Part shown: piece by piece, positions 34,782-43,282 of the stretch
Numbering within the stretch: position 1 is the stretch's first letter
Layout of the letters: every line of letters begins with the position of its first letter
Source: Algoriphagus iocasae
GTDB taxonomy: Bacteria; Bacteroidota; Bacteroidia; Cytophagales; Cyclobacteriaceae
NCBI RefSeq assembly: GCF_014206875.1
Contig: NZ_JACIJO010000002.1
Coordinates: 620,001 to 684,000 of the forward strand
Direction: 5' to 3'
DNA: 64,000 nucleotides
Translations under genes and position numbers: made by a program
The notes under the pieces: model-generated
What the model was told of the DNA's origin: nothing
Seen by the model: only the letters and a program-made list of their open reading frames with translations
Databases searched by the model: none

Positions 34782-35417
34782 TCAATATCCCACTAGTTCT
34801 ATCCTCAGTTGTATTTCTCTATCCACCAAGGTTCGGTCAATCCAATTGCCACTGTAAGCTATATCCCAATCAAATCGATCTATTTCTAAACTTGCGCTGA
34901 AGCGATCCTCGCTAATTTGCTCAGCCTCAAACAAAACAGAATTAGTTATTCCTTTTAAATCAAGTAACCCTGAAATCTGGAATTTTCCATTTAGAGTCGG
35001 CTCAACTTTCGTGATTTGAAAATTCGAATAAGGATACTTATCCACATCGAAAAAGTCAGGGCTTTTAAGGTGGTTTGTGAGATTTCTGATCGGAATAGGA
35101 TCAGTTTCAGGGATATCTGTAACTGTGATCGTATTCATATCCACGGTGATTTCTCCTCCGCTTAATGCATTATTCTGAATGAGCAAAAATCCATTTTGAA
35201 TAGCAATTTCTCCCTCATGTTTTCCCAAACCCATCATTTTGGTGCCTTTCCAGAAAATATTGGATTTGGAAACATCGATTTTCAAGGTATCGAGAACATT
35301 GACCAATTTTGGCTCAACTTTTTCCTCTAACTCAATAGGCCTATTTTGAAGAATATTAGAGAGTCCGAAAATCAACCCTGAAAAAACCAAGACCACAAAA
35401 GCTATGTGTCTATTCAT
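34782..35417 (-). CDS. YceI family periplasmic protein
   Basis: A 211-aa protein with an N-terminal hydrophobic signal or anchor (about 4-22), then a YceI lipocalin-like domain: VSKSNIFWKGTKMMGLGKHEG, GGEITVDMNTI, HLKSPDFFDVDKYPYSNFQI and GLLDLKGITNSVLF. YceI proteins bind isoprenoid-type lipids such as polyprenols or quinones, but the ligand here is unknown. Its ATG overlaps the stop of the dioxygenase-like gene by 8 nt, so the two are coupled. Confidence 0.88.
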   Translation of the reverse strand: MNRHIAFVVLVFSGLIFGLSNILQNRPIELEEKVEPKLVNVLDTLKIDVSKSNIFWKGTKMMGLGKHEGEIAIQNGFLLIQNNALSGGEITVDMNTITVTDIPETDPIPIRNLTNHLKSPDFFDVDKYPYSNFQITKVEPTLNGKFQISGLLDLKGITNSVLFEAEQISEDRFSASLEIDRFDWDIAYSGNWIDRTLVDREIQLRIELVGY

Positions 35418-36030
35418 AACCCGGAATATTCTTCCCCAAAATAAGGTCTCGACGAATGGTCAGAATTCCATTTTCTAGAGTTGGTTTAACTATTCCCGTA
35501 CCTCCTCTATTCTCCAAGTTAATTTTTCTTTCATCGGTCAAAAGTGGGTCATCAGAGAACACAAACTCATCTAAATAATATTCTGATTTGCCAGGCTCTT
35601 TCACAGTAATGTGGATATGTTCAGGTTCATCCCGACTTGGATAGGCAGCTGGCCGAAACGTATAAAAAGTATACTTCCCTTCACCATCCGTTTTTACCCA
35701 ACCTCGGATAAAGCCATGGCGTTTTGCCCAGCCTTTTTCTTCTCCTTTGGTTTGGTAGACACCTTGCCGGTTTGTGTGATAAATGTAAATTAGCACTTCA
35801 TAAGCAGGCGATTTCCCATCGTTTTGAAATACCTGACCTGTGATTTTTAGCTTGGGTTCGGTCTCCAAAAACAGGGGCAAAGTGTCTATAGCAGTTAGCC
35901 TCTTTTTCCCATATTCAAAGATCGCTTCACAACCTTCGCAAGGACCACCAACAATTTTGTCCGGGGAATTATTTTGGCCATTGCAGGAGATCGAAACAAA
36001 CAGAAGTAGAAATAATAGGGGTTCTCTCAT
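35410..36030 (-). CDS. Intradiol ring-cleavage dioxygenase-like lipoprotein
   Basis: A 206-aa protein with a lipoprotein signal peptide (Cys16, VSISC) and an intradiol dioxygenase domain. The four iron ligands expected for protocatechuate 3,4-dioxygenase-type enzymes can be placed at Tyr92 (RQGVY), Tyr130 (AAYPSRDEPEHIH), His138 and His140. Export plus a lipid anchor is unusual for ring-cleavage enzymes but recurs in Bacteroidota; the substrate may be extracellular. The first ATG (36028-36030) is chosen over a GTG one codon earlier. Coupled to YceI and lying 78 nt behind the LytTR regulator. Confidence 0.82.
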   Translation of the reverse strand: MREPLLFLLLFVSISCNGQNNSPDKIVGGPCEGCEAIFEYGKKRLTAIDTLPLFLETEPKLKITGQVFQNDGKSPAYEVLIYIYHTNRQGVYQTKGEEKGWAKRHGFIRGWVKTDGEGKYTFYTFRPAAYPSRDEPEHIHITVKEPGKSEYYLDEFVFSDDPLLTDERKINLENRGGTGIVKPTLENGILTIRRDLILGKNIPGYE

Positions 36031-36107
36031 CACTTGATTTTTTCCAAAAGGTTGGTAAAAGAACTATCTGGAAAAAATAAACTAAGACAAGCTGTGGGAA
36101 TAATAGG

Positions 36108-36917
36108 TCAAGACGATTGAAAGTCTGAGAATCTTCGCTTGAAGTTATCCACATAATTTCTACTCAATCGAAGTTCCTGATGATTGGAAAGCTGTATGTC
36201 GTAATCACCATTTAATCTGGATTTATAGGAACTCACCTTACTGAGGTTTACGATGGTGGACTTATGTATTCTTACAAATTTCTCAGGGTCTAACTGCTCC
36301 AAGATTGATTTGAGAGTTTGGGTATGTAATTGCTTTTTGTCTATGGTATGAATCGCGATGTAAGGAGATTCCGCAGCTATAAAAAATATCTCTGAGGTAT
36401 AAATGGAGATTTTAGCCCTACCCGAGCTAATAATCACTCGATCTAAGAATTTATCCTTCGGTGCTTCTGATTCATTAGCATTCTTTTTTCTCATAAATAC
36501 CAATGAAACCACTGAATAGATGAGTAGGTATTTATACAAATCTTCAGATAATGTATATCTCAAATTCCTAAAAAAAGTAAAGGTGTGTTCATAGAAAATA
36601 GCTGAAACCAAATGCACTAAACCAGCAAAAAGTATGATATGGAAAATGGAAGCAACCACTACAAAAAGGAGCCTCTTGACCATTAAAACACGTATTCCAG
36701 CTAATACTGAAACCTTATTAAAAGTCATATTTAAAAAAACAGCTATTGGCAAAATCAGAATCCAAAACGTATTGAATAGAAAGGATTCCGAAGCATAAAA
36801 AGAGTAATCGTTGTACCGTGAGTGTAAGAAATCCTGAAAAATCGTAACCAAAAGAACAAGAACTAAGACAACAAGGTATTTAAGAGTCGCTTTAATTCTG
36901 GGTTTCTCAGGTATCAT
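36108..36917 (-). CDS. Membrane-bound LytTR-family transcription regulator
   Basis: A 269-aa protein with four membrane helices (about 15-130) and a C-terminal LytTR DNA-binding domain (about 160-265): IFFIAAESPYIAIHT, LKSILEQLDPEKFVRIHKSTIVNLSKV and LRLSRNYVDNFKRRF. There is no receiver domain, so sensing is probably through the membrane part. It lies directly upstream of the dioxygenase/YceI pair on the same strand and may control it; that is inferred from position. Confidence 0.9.
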   Translation of the reverse strand: MIPEKPRIKATLKYLVVLVLVLLVTIFQDFLHSRYNDYSFYASESFLFNTFWILILPIAVFLNMTFNKVSVLAGIRVLMVKRLLFVVVASIFHIILFAGLVHLVSAIFYEHTFTFFRNLRYTLSEDLYKYLLIYSVVSLVFMRKKNANESEAPKDKFLDRVIISSGRAKISIYTSEIFFIAAESPYIAIHTIDKKQLHTQTLKSILEQLDPEKFVRIHKSTIVNLSKVSSYKSRLNGDYDIQLSNHQELRLSRNYVDNFKRRFSDFQSS

Positions 36918-37070
36918 TAGAAAGAAATCTGGTTTTAGTTTAATAATTCCTTCTTCTAGGTGATTTAAAAATGTAAAGATTTTTAGGTTTCTTTTTCTTA
37001 AGTATTATGCTACACAAAGTTGCTTAATAAGGTTCGTTCAAGAAGTATTCGTGTATTTATTTGAAAGAAC

Positions 37071-37490
37071 TTAACTGCTTATTTTAGCGCAGATCCAAGA
37101 TGCTTCTGCAACTGGTTCATTCTTCACATACGCAATTCCTTCTTGTTTGATTAATCTATCACTTACCCGCAGGTTTTTTACACAATATTTGACTTCGGTA
37201 TCATAAGTAACCCCTTTAAAAAATCTTACCTTATCTATACTGACCAGTCCAAAAAAGCCATTTGCTAATCCCAGTTTTTTAATTCCTGCCCCGCCACATT
37301 GAGCCATAGATTCGATCAAAATCATACCTGGAATAAATCCAGAGTTTGGAAAACTTCCAGTAAGAATTTCATCCTTTTTTTTATTAAAAGTCTTTATTCC
37401 AATTATTTCTTCTGTGGAAGCACTAACAATTTCATCTACAAATAGAAAAGGAAATCTGTGAGGAATTAATGATTCAATCGAGTTATTCAT
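37071..37490 (-). CDS. FabZ-like hotdog protein lacking the catalytic His
   Basis: A 139-aa single-hotdog protein of the 3-hydroxyacyl-ACP dehydratase type: LIPHRFPFLFVDEI at the start, then GSFPNSGFIPGMILIESMAQ. In FabZ the second motif begins GHFP with the catalytic His; here Ser46 stands in that place, while the partner Glu60 is kept at the right distance of 14 residues. It may therefore bind acyl chains without dehydrating them, or act in a specialised fatty-acid or pigment pathway. A housekeeping FabZ presumably lies elsewhere. Confidence 0.82.
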   Translation of the reverse strand: MNNSIESLIPHRFPFLFVDEIVSASTEEIIGIKTFNKKKDEILTGSFPNSGFIPGMILIESMAQCGGAGIKKLGLANGFFGLVSIDKVRFFKGVTYDTEVKYCVKNLRVSDRLIKQEGIAYVKNEPVAEASWICAKISS

Positions 37491-37544
37491 TTTAGGTATC
37501 CTTTTGATGCAAATTCAATATAATGAATTAAAGGAAAAATTTAA

Positions 37545-38675
37545 TTAGTCTGGAAATACACTCTTATCCATCCCCGGAACAATACGAAGGGCATTTTTAT
37601 AATACAGCTTTTTCAGCACTTCGTCAGAAAGCCCCAAGCCATACATCGCCCAAAAAGCATGGTATTTTTTGTAATAGGGGAAATATTCATCGTCAGTTTC
37701 CAGCACACGGAAATACGTATAATACTCCTCTTTATTGTAAGCGTCTTTTCCAAATAGCACTCGATCCTGATACTTTTCAAAAAACTCTTTCGCACGTCTA
37801 GGCTGACGTCCAAATTCAGCGATCACAGCACCGATACCGAAATTCACATTTGGGTATTTTTCCAAATGAGCACTTGCTGCATCCAAGTCATTTGCCATCC
37901 AACCCATATGCGCATTGATAAATGTGGTTTCTGGATGCTTTGCAAAAACATCGTGCTGCTCAGCTATAATCTGCTCAAAAGGCGCCGGATTATCCGCGCC
38001 ACGCTGTCTGTTTGGATGAGTTTTAAGTTCTAACCATCGCTCATTATTCGCATCCATAGGCTGCCAAAACTGAGCTGGATCTGCTGAATGGATAATTACT
38101 GGAATGCCCAACTCACCGGCTTTTGCCCAGACAGCATCTAAATCCGGATGGTTGACAGGAACTCGGTTTCCATTGACATCTTTCACATTTAGGCCCAAGC
38201 TCTTATAGATTTTCAGACCACTAGCTCCTGCGGCCACATCTTCCTCTAATTCTTTGACAGCAATTCTTGTCCAGTTTTCATCGCCAAAACCCGCAAAATT
38301 CAAATTGGTAAAAACCATAAATCTTCCTGGCGCATGGGTATTAAACTCCTGGATCATTGACTTGATATATTCTTGCTGCGAATTGCTGTCTCCCCGACCA
38401 AAACCTCTTCCGCTCAAGTTTACCAAAACACCCATATTCAACTCATCCATCTCGCCAATCAGCTGATCAATTCGTTCCTCATTGATTCCTCCTTGATGGG
38501 AGTGAATATCCACAAACGGGAATTTGGCACGCATTACAGGATGCTCGGGTACCTTTAATGTTGATGGAGGATTGTATTCTTCAAAACTCATTTCCTGAGC
38601 CAAAGAAACAGAGGAAAGTCCAATGGATAAACTGAGAACAAAAAGCTTGGAACTGCTTAGTAGTGCTTTTTTCAT
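37545..38675 (-). CDS. Amidohydrolase family protein, exported
   Basis: A 376-aa TIM-barrel metal hydrolase (amidohydrolase_2 type) with a signal peptide ending SLAQE. Metal-site motifs are VDIHSH (His58, His60), VIIHSADP, TFINAHMGW and the late Asp in VLFGKDAY. Relatives include decarboxylases and lactonases; the substrate here is unknown. It is isolated: an M14 peptidase gene terminator lies upstream and the FabZ-like gene 54 nt downstream. Confidence 0.85.
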   Translation of the reverse strand: MKKALLSSSKLFVLSLSIGLSSVSLAQEMSFEEYNPPSTLKVPEHPVMRAKFPFVDIHSHQGGINEERIDQLIGEMDELNMGVLVNLSGRGFGRGDSNSQQEYIKSMIQEFNTHAPGRFMVFTNLNFAGFGDENWTRIAVKELEEDVAAGASGLKIYKSLGLNVKDVNGNRVPVNHPDLDAVWAKAGELGIPVIIHSADPAQFWQPMDANNERWLELKTHPNRQRGADNPAPFEQIIAEQHDVFAKHPETTFINAHMGWMANDLDAASAHLEKYPNVNFGIGAVIAEFGRQPRRAKEFFEKYQDRVLFGKDAYNKEEYYTYFRVLETDDEYFPYYKKYHAFWAMYGLGLSDEVLKKLYYKNALRIVPGMDKSVFPD

Positions 38676-38789
38676 AATGAGAGGGTGAATGTGAATGGTT
38701 GTTGGTTGAATAAAAAAGGAATCAAAACAATAAATGTAAAACGGAAGGTTTTAAAATTTGGTTGGAACTTTCTTAGAAAAATACCAAAT

Positions 38790-38824
38790 AAAAAGTCCCA
38801 AATCAGTTGACTTGGGACTTTTTC
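38790..38824 (-). terminator. Terminator of the M14 peptidase gene
   Basis: AAAAAGTCCCAA and TTGGGACTTTTT form a stem around a 10-nt loop, 15 nt past the stop at 38839. A-T runs on both sides would also let it work on the plus strand. Confidence 0.82.
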
Positions 38825-38838
38825 AATTTTCTCCTTAC

Positions 38839-41394
38839 TTATCTTCCTGTGCCACTTTGGATGGTTTGCCCAAAGAAGATTGCATTGAGATATAATTTAT
38901 TGGTTCCAAACCAGAAGGCCCTGAAATTCATGTTATCAGCAAATCCCACAATTCTTCCTCTTCCCAAAGATGAAATTCGGATTACTCCTCCATTTTTCAA
39001 TCCTTCTAAATTAGACGGGTGTAAATATCCAGATGCCAATGGACTATCGGTATAGACCAATGGATTGGCATAAGGATTTTCGGAAGGCTCCATAAATAAA
39101 TTATCATTTCTGAAAGTATGAATATCCGAATTGGTATATCCATATCCAATCGGATGGGTAAGATCTAATTTGGCATTGAAAATCGCTCCGCCAGTTACTT
39201 TTGCTCCAGTAGCGTTTTCATAATCAGCATAGTTCTTTTGAAGTCCTTTTTCAGGTTCTGGAGCACTTTTGAAGGTAATTGATCCAATTTCATTGTCTGC
39301 CAAAAACCTCAATGCTCCACCTTTGGCTACCAATGTGCCGCCATTTGAAACCCATTCTTTCAAAGCTGCAGCTCCTGATTTTCCTAAACCATTATAACGT
39401 CCATCAGGCATCAAAACAACATTGTATTGTTCTAGCGTATTGCCTCTGATAGCATCCATTGGTAAAAGCGTAATGGCCATTTCCATGCGCTGATCCAGCA
39501 AATGCCAAATTTCGCCAGCCTCGTAGCTGTCCACACCACCTTCTATCAACAGTGCGATTTCCGGTTTGTCCAAAGGATCAGTAAATGTCGAACCCATGTT
39601 AATGCCAGTGGTATATCCTGTGTTGATCGCATAAATATCAACATTGGAAGCAGCAGCAATTTCATTGAGTTTCTGATACATGGCATTTTCATCCAATTCA
39701 GAATTGCCTTTCCCGATCAAGATCGTTCCTCTTCCGAAAGTTTTACCTTCCGGCGTTCCAAACTCAGCATGTGCCACCCGAACTAAAAACCCGGCATTCA
39801 TTAACTTATTTGCTGCTTTTGGAGCATAATAATCCGTCCATTCCATCGCATATTGGTATGCACCTGGAGCTCCAATTACTTTACCCGGAGCAAGTTTCAA
39901 ATTCGTTTTATCCACTTTTTCCACACTCGCCAAATTCAAAATTCTGCTGTTCAATGCTTGGTATTCAAGATTGAAAGCCATCGGATATGTCCAGGCAGAG
40001 ATATCATAGAAAAGGCTGTCCTGGAATGATGTTCTAGTTTCAAACATCGCCTTGATCAATCGATATTGAGGCTGATTGGCAGGAACGATATAGGAATTTT
40101 CCTTTCGGAATTCCTGACCATTCAAGGTCACATCCTCTTTTAAACTGTAAACTTCAATGTCGTGTTGAATAATCAAATCAGCCAAGTGATAACTTCTGGC
40201 ATCGTCTTCTTTGCTGCCAAAAATGTAAGCTTTGTTTACATCAGCATCACTTTCACTTTTGATATCTGAATAGAAGTCTTTCATCCACTGATTCAGCTCC
40301 TGGCGCATTTCTTTTGCCGCCTGATAAGAAGAAAGGTTCGCAGTAAACTGATTTCTGATAGTAAATGGAAAGCTCAGCATTCCATAATCTGTTTTCTGAA
40401 GATGTCCTCTGGAACTTGCCTGCTCAAATAGAATTCCGATCGAACCTTGCACATCAGGGTAGGTAGAGCCTTTTCCATAATAGAAATCATCGTAATTCTC
40501 CTGATTGTAGTAAAGAGATCCGATTTGATCTAAAGCCTTCGCGTGATATTCACCGATCTTTTTGGTCAGCTCAAAATTCTTGGTAGGAGTAAGCGGGTGC
40601 ATTCTGGCAGGAACGCCAGGTTGGAAAAAGAAAGTACTGTTGCTTCCCATTTCGTGAAAGTCCAAATGAATGTTTGGAAGCCATTCCTGAAATACTCTTA
40701 CCCGGTTTCTTGACTCCGGGTGCTGCACAGGAAGCCAATCTCTATTCAAATCAAACCAGTAATGATTGGTTCTACCTCGTGGCCAAGCTTCATTGTATTC
40801 TCTGCCATTTGGATCGCCATTGAGGTTATAGGACTTATGGGAGTTGACCCAGGAAGCAAATCGATTCAAACCATCTGGGTTGATCGCCGGATCAAGAAGT
40901 AGCACGATGTTTTCCAATTCAGGTCCCACTTCTTTCGCTGCAGCAAAATGGTAGATTGCCAGCATCGAAGCATTGGCGCCACTTGGCTCATTTCCATGAA
41001 CAGAGTAGCCCATAAACATCACAATCGGCATTGACGCGATGTCTACTGAAGCTCCAGCATCCCGAAGTTTAGCCCGGTCAGCTTTGATCTGATTTATTTT
41101 TCCATGATTGGAAGGAGAGGTAATGGTCAATAAAACCTGCGGTCTTTTTTCGTAAGTTCGACCAGTCTCCTCGATGGTCACGCGATCCGAAGCTTCAGCT
41201 ACTGCTTTCATGTACATGACCAACTGATCATGACTTACATGCCATTCGCCAACTTCATACCCCAGTACTTCTTTGGGAGTGGGGATGCTTGGATCATAGG
41301 TAAATCCTTTTGGGAGATAGTAACTCAAATCTACTTGAGCATAGCTAAAAAGGGCAAAAACGGTCAATAAAAGTGACAAAACAGCCTTTTTCAT
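38839..41394 (-). CDS. M14 family zinc carboxypeptidase, exported
   Basis: An 851-aa protein with a signal peptide (cleavage near FSYAQ). The M14 domain carries the zinc motif HxxE at His133-Glu136 (SVHGNEPSGAN), NPDGLNRF, the third zinc ligand in LDFHEMG, and the likely catalytic Glu in GILFEQASSRG. The C-terminal 350 residues resemble a class I glutamine amidotransferase-like fold (LLIEGGVDSYEAGEIWHLLD, LKEWVSNGGTLVAKGG), as is usual for large Bacteroidota M14 proteins. Probably degrades peptides outside the cell or in the periplasm. Confidence 0.9.
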   Translation of the reverse strand: MKKAVLSLLLTVFALFSYAQVDLSYYLPKGFTYDPSIPTPKEVLGYEVGEWHVSHDQLVMYMKAVAEASDRVTIEETGRTYEKRPQVLLTITSPSNHGKINQIKADRAKLRDAGASVDIASMPIVMFMGYSVHGNEPSGANASMLAIYHFAAAKEVGPELENIVLLLDPAINPDGLNRFASWVNSHKSYNLNGDPNGREYNEAWPRGRTNHYWFDLNRDWLPVQHPESRNRVRVFQEWLPNIHLDFHEMGSNSTFFFQPGVPARMHPLTPTKNFELTKKIGEYHAKALDQIGSLYYNQENYDDFYYGKGSTYPDVQGSIGILFEQASSRGHLQKTDYGMLSFPFTIRNQFTANLSSYQAAKEMRQELNQWMKDFYSDIKSESDADVNKAYIFGSKEDDARSYHLADLIIQHDIEVYSLKEDVTLNGQEFRKENSYIVPANQPQYRLIKAMFETRTSFQDSLFYDISAWTYPMAFNLEYQALNSRILNLASVEKVDKTNLKLAPGKVIGAPGAYQYAMEWTDYYAPKAANKLMNAGFLVRVAHAEFGTPEGKTFGRGTILIGKGNSELDENAMYQKLNEIAAASNVDIYAINTGYTTGINMGSTFTDPLDKPEIALLIEGGVDSYEAGEIWHLLDQRMEMAITLLPMDAIRGNTLEQYNVVLMPDGRYNGLGKSGAAALKEWVSNGGTLVAKGGALRFLADNEIGSITFKSAPEPEKGLQKNYADYENATGAKVTGGAIFNAKLDLTHPIGYGYTNSDIHTFRNDNLFMEPSENPYANPLVYTDSPLASGYLHPSNLEGLKNGGVIRISSLGRGRIVGFADNMNFRAFWFGTNKLYLNAIFFGQTIQSGTGR

Positions 41395-41577
41395 GTGATT
41401 AAATTAATTTAGATAGCCACATGGAATCTCGCAATTTTATATAAAAACCCTATGTTTTCTAAGGTTTTTGCTCGATTCCATATAGATAGATGGTTTAAAA
41501 CTTCTGACTAAATTCCTACTTTCATTCTTTAAAAAAAACTAAATTGGTTTAGTGGTTAAAATAATTGAAGAAGAAGC

Positions 41578-41841
41578 ATGGATTTAGTAACGCACTCAAA
41601 TGGATTACTGGCTTGGCAAATGGGTGGTTTTCTAGTTATGATCTGCTATACCGGATTGATCATTTATGCCCTGATTGATATGATTCGGTCAGATTTTCAA
41701 GATCAAAACATGAAATTAATTTGGACTTTGATCATTTTGATGGTCCCAATGATTGGCTCAATTCTTTACCTTACTTTGAATCGAAAAACGAATAAGCATC
41801 GTCGAAGATTTAATCCGAATTTTTCTAATCCCAAAAATTAA
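41578..41841 (+). CDS. PLDc_N-type small membrane protein 1
   Basis: An 87-aa protein with two helices and the PLDc_N (cardiolipin-synthase N-terminal) signature: IIYALIDMIRSDFQDQNMKLIWTLIIL...GSILYLTLNRK. There is no phospholipase domain, so it stands alone as a miniature membrane protein. The first of three in a row, 3 nt before the second. Role unknown. Confidence 0.8.
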   Translation: MDLVTHSNGLLAWQMGGFLVMICYTGLIIYALIDMIRSDFQDQNMKLIWTLIILMVPMIGSILYLTLNRKTNKHRRRFNPNFSNPKN

Positions 41842-41844
41842 AAA

Positions 41845-42072
41845 ATGACATTTTTACTATTTCATAGCATGAATGCTGGCTTCTTCGGCACTTTGTTCTT
41901 TCTTTTCGGATTTATTTATTTCTGCCTTTGGGTGTACTGTTTGGTAGATATCATCCGGTCTGAATTTAAGGATCCTAACATGAAACTCATTTGGATATTA
42001 ATTATCCTTTTTGCCCAGGTAATTGGCCCCATAGCCTATTTAATTATGAGAAAAGGCACTAAATCAACTTAA
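41845..42072 (+). CDS. PLDc_N-type small membrane protein 2
   Basis: A 75-aa two-helix protein; CLVDIIRSEFKDPNMKLIWILIILFAQ followed by GPIAYLIMRKG is nearly the same as in its neighbour upstream, so this pair arose by tandem duplication. Spacing of 3 nt upstream and 9 nt downstream indicates one transcript. Confidence 0.8.
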   Translation: MTFLLFHSMNAGFFGTLFFLFGFIYFCLWVYCLVDIIRSEFKDPNMKLIWILIILFAQVIGPIAYLIMRKGTKST

Positions 42073-42081
42073 CTTAACACT

Positions 42082-42255
42082 ATGTTTGGAATCGGAATTA
42101 TCGGTTTGGCAATTTATGCTTACACCATTTATGATGTAGTTATCAGTAATTTTCACAACTCCAATGACAGGCTTATCTGGCTGTTAATTGTGATTCTAGT
42201 CCCATTTTTAGGCACCATCCTTTGGTTTTTAATCGGAAGAGGTAAGAGAATCTAA
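42082..42255 (+). CDS. PLDc_N-type small membrane protein 3 (57 aa)
   Basis: A 57-aa protein: MFGIGIIGLAIYAYTIYDVV, a short polar turn with NSNDRLIW, then LLIVILVPFLGTILWFLIGR and a basic end. The pattern (D-x-x-x-S near helix 1, N/D-R/K-LIW entering helix 2, G-T/S-I-L-x-F/Y-L-x-GR) is that of the two preceding genes in shortened form. It begins 9 nt after the second and is easily missed because of its size. Confidence 0.75.
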   Translation: MFGIGIIGLAIYAYTIYDVVISNFHNSNDRLIWLLIVILVPFLGTILWFLIGRGKRI

Positions 42256-42264
42256 ACTGAAAGA

Positions 42265-43155
42265 TTACCTGTGGAAAATATCTTTCAGCGCAGGGATCAA
42301 AATCGGGTGCTCAAATTCAAAACCTGCTTTTTGTATTTTCTGGGATGAAACCCTGTTTCCTCCAATGACCATTGCTGCCATTTCGCCTAAGATCAAATTC
42401 AAAACAAATGCTGGCACTCCAATCCCGACAAATGGTTTTCCTTTGGCTCTTGCAGCTTCTATGGTTAGACGATAGTTAGTTGCTGGATTTGGTGAAACTG
42501 CATTGAAGACACCCTGTAAAGTCGTTTTGTCCAAGGCAAAGACAAACATTCTGGCAAGATCTTCAATATGAATCCAACTCATCCATTGATCCCCTTTTCC
42601 CAAAGGTGCCGCAACAGGTGGTTTCAAGATTTCGCCAAGGGCACCTCCATTTGCATCCAAAACTATCCCGATTCGAAGCATCACTGTTCTTAAGTGCAGA
42701 CTTTCTACCTTTTTCACCTCCGCTTCCCATGCTTTTACAACTTCTGCTAAAAAATCGTTTCCAGCAGGAGAGCTTTCCTCCATTAGCGCTGCGCCGGTAT
42801 CAAAACCATAATAACCTACTGCAGAAGCAGATATAAACGTATCAGGTTTATTTGTGGCACTTTCAATAGCTTGATAAAGTAATTGGGTGGATTTGGTTCT
42901 GGATTCTAAAATCAATTTTTTTCGCTCCTCTGACCATCTCTTATCTGCTACTCCTGCACCAGCAAGATGGATGACCGCATCTGCCCATTCCATTGCTTCC
43001 GGGTCAATCTGATTTTTCCCCAAATCCCAAATAAATGATTTTTGAGACTGAGAACTTCGACTAAGCCAGGCCACACTTTTACCCTGTGCCTCCAGCATAG
43101 CAGTGATCCTTTGGCCAATTAGACCCGAACCTCCAGTGATAAGGATATTTTGCAT
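42265..43155 (-). CDS. TIGR01777 family NAD(P)-binding epimerase (SDR39U1-like)
   Basis: A 296-aa extended SDR protein: nucleotide motif ITGGSGLIGQRI at about 5-16, VIHLAGAGVADKRW, ISASAVGYYG with the catalytic-type Tyr, and the C-terminal DUF1731 region ending HPILIPALKDIF. The family (YfcH in E. coli) has no firmly known substrate. It converges on the PLDc_N genes with a 9-nt gap and diverges from the CLC gene. Confidence 0.9.
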   Translation of the reverse strand: MQNILITGGSGLIGQRITAMLEAQGKSVAWLSRSSQSQKSFIWDLGKNQIDPEAMEWADAVIHLAGAGVADKRWSEERKKLILESRTKSTQLLYQAIESATNKPDTFISASAVGYYGFDTGAALMEESSPAGNDFLAEVVKAWEAEVKKVESLHLRTVMLRIGIVLDANGGALGEILKPPVAAPLGKGDQWMSWIHIEDLARMFVFALDKTTLQGVFNAVSPNPATNYRLTIEAARAKGKPFVGIGVPAFVLNLILGEMAAMVIGGNRVSSQKIQKAGFEFEHPILIPALKDIFHR

Positions 43156-43177
43156 AGGGTTGTTATTTTTGATTTAA

Positions 43178-43226
43178 CCCGAATATCGGGATTATGTTGA
43201 TTCAAATTAAGACATTCCTGAATGTC
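43178..43226. promoter_or_regulatory. Two dyads between the epimerase and CLC genes
   Basis: CCCGAATATCGGG at 43178-43190 (5-bp arms) and GACATTCCTGAATGTC at 43211-43226 (7-bp arms, 2-nt centre) are perfect dyads in the 127-nt divergent gap. Both look like operators for dimeric regulators rather than terminators. No regulator gene is adjacent. Confidence 0.4.
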
Positions 43227-43282
43227 TGTTTATTCTGTTTCATTTTCTATGCCTAATTTGGGCAAAACTTCATGGAGAGGAA

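Noticed and set aside
43156-43282. Fluoride riboswitch upstream of the CLC gene
   Set aside because: Neither the GGNGAUGG-type start nor the later conserved blocks of the motif can be found; only two dyads are present.
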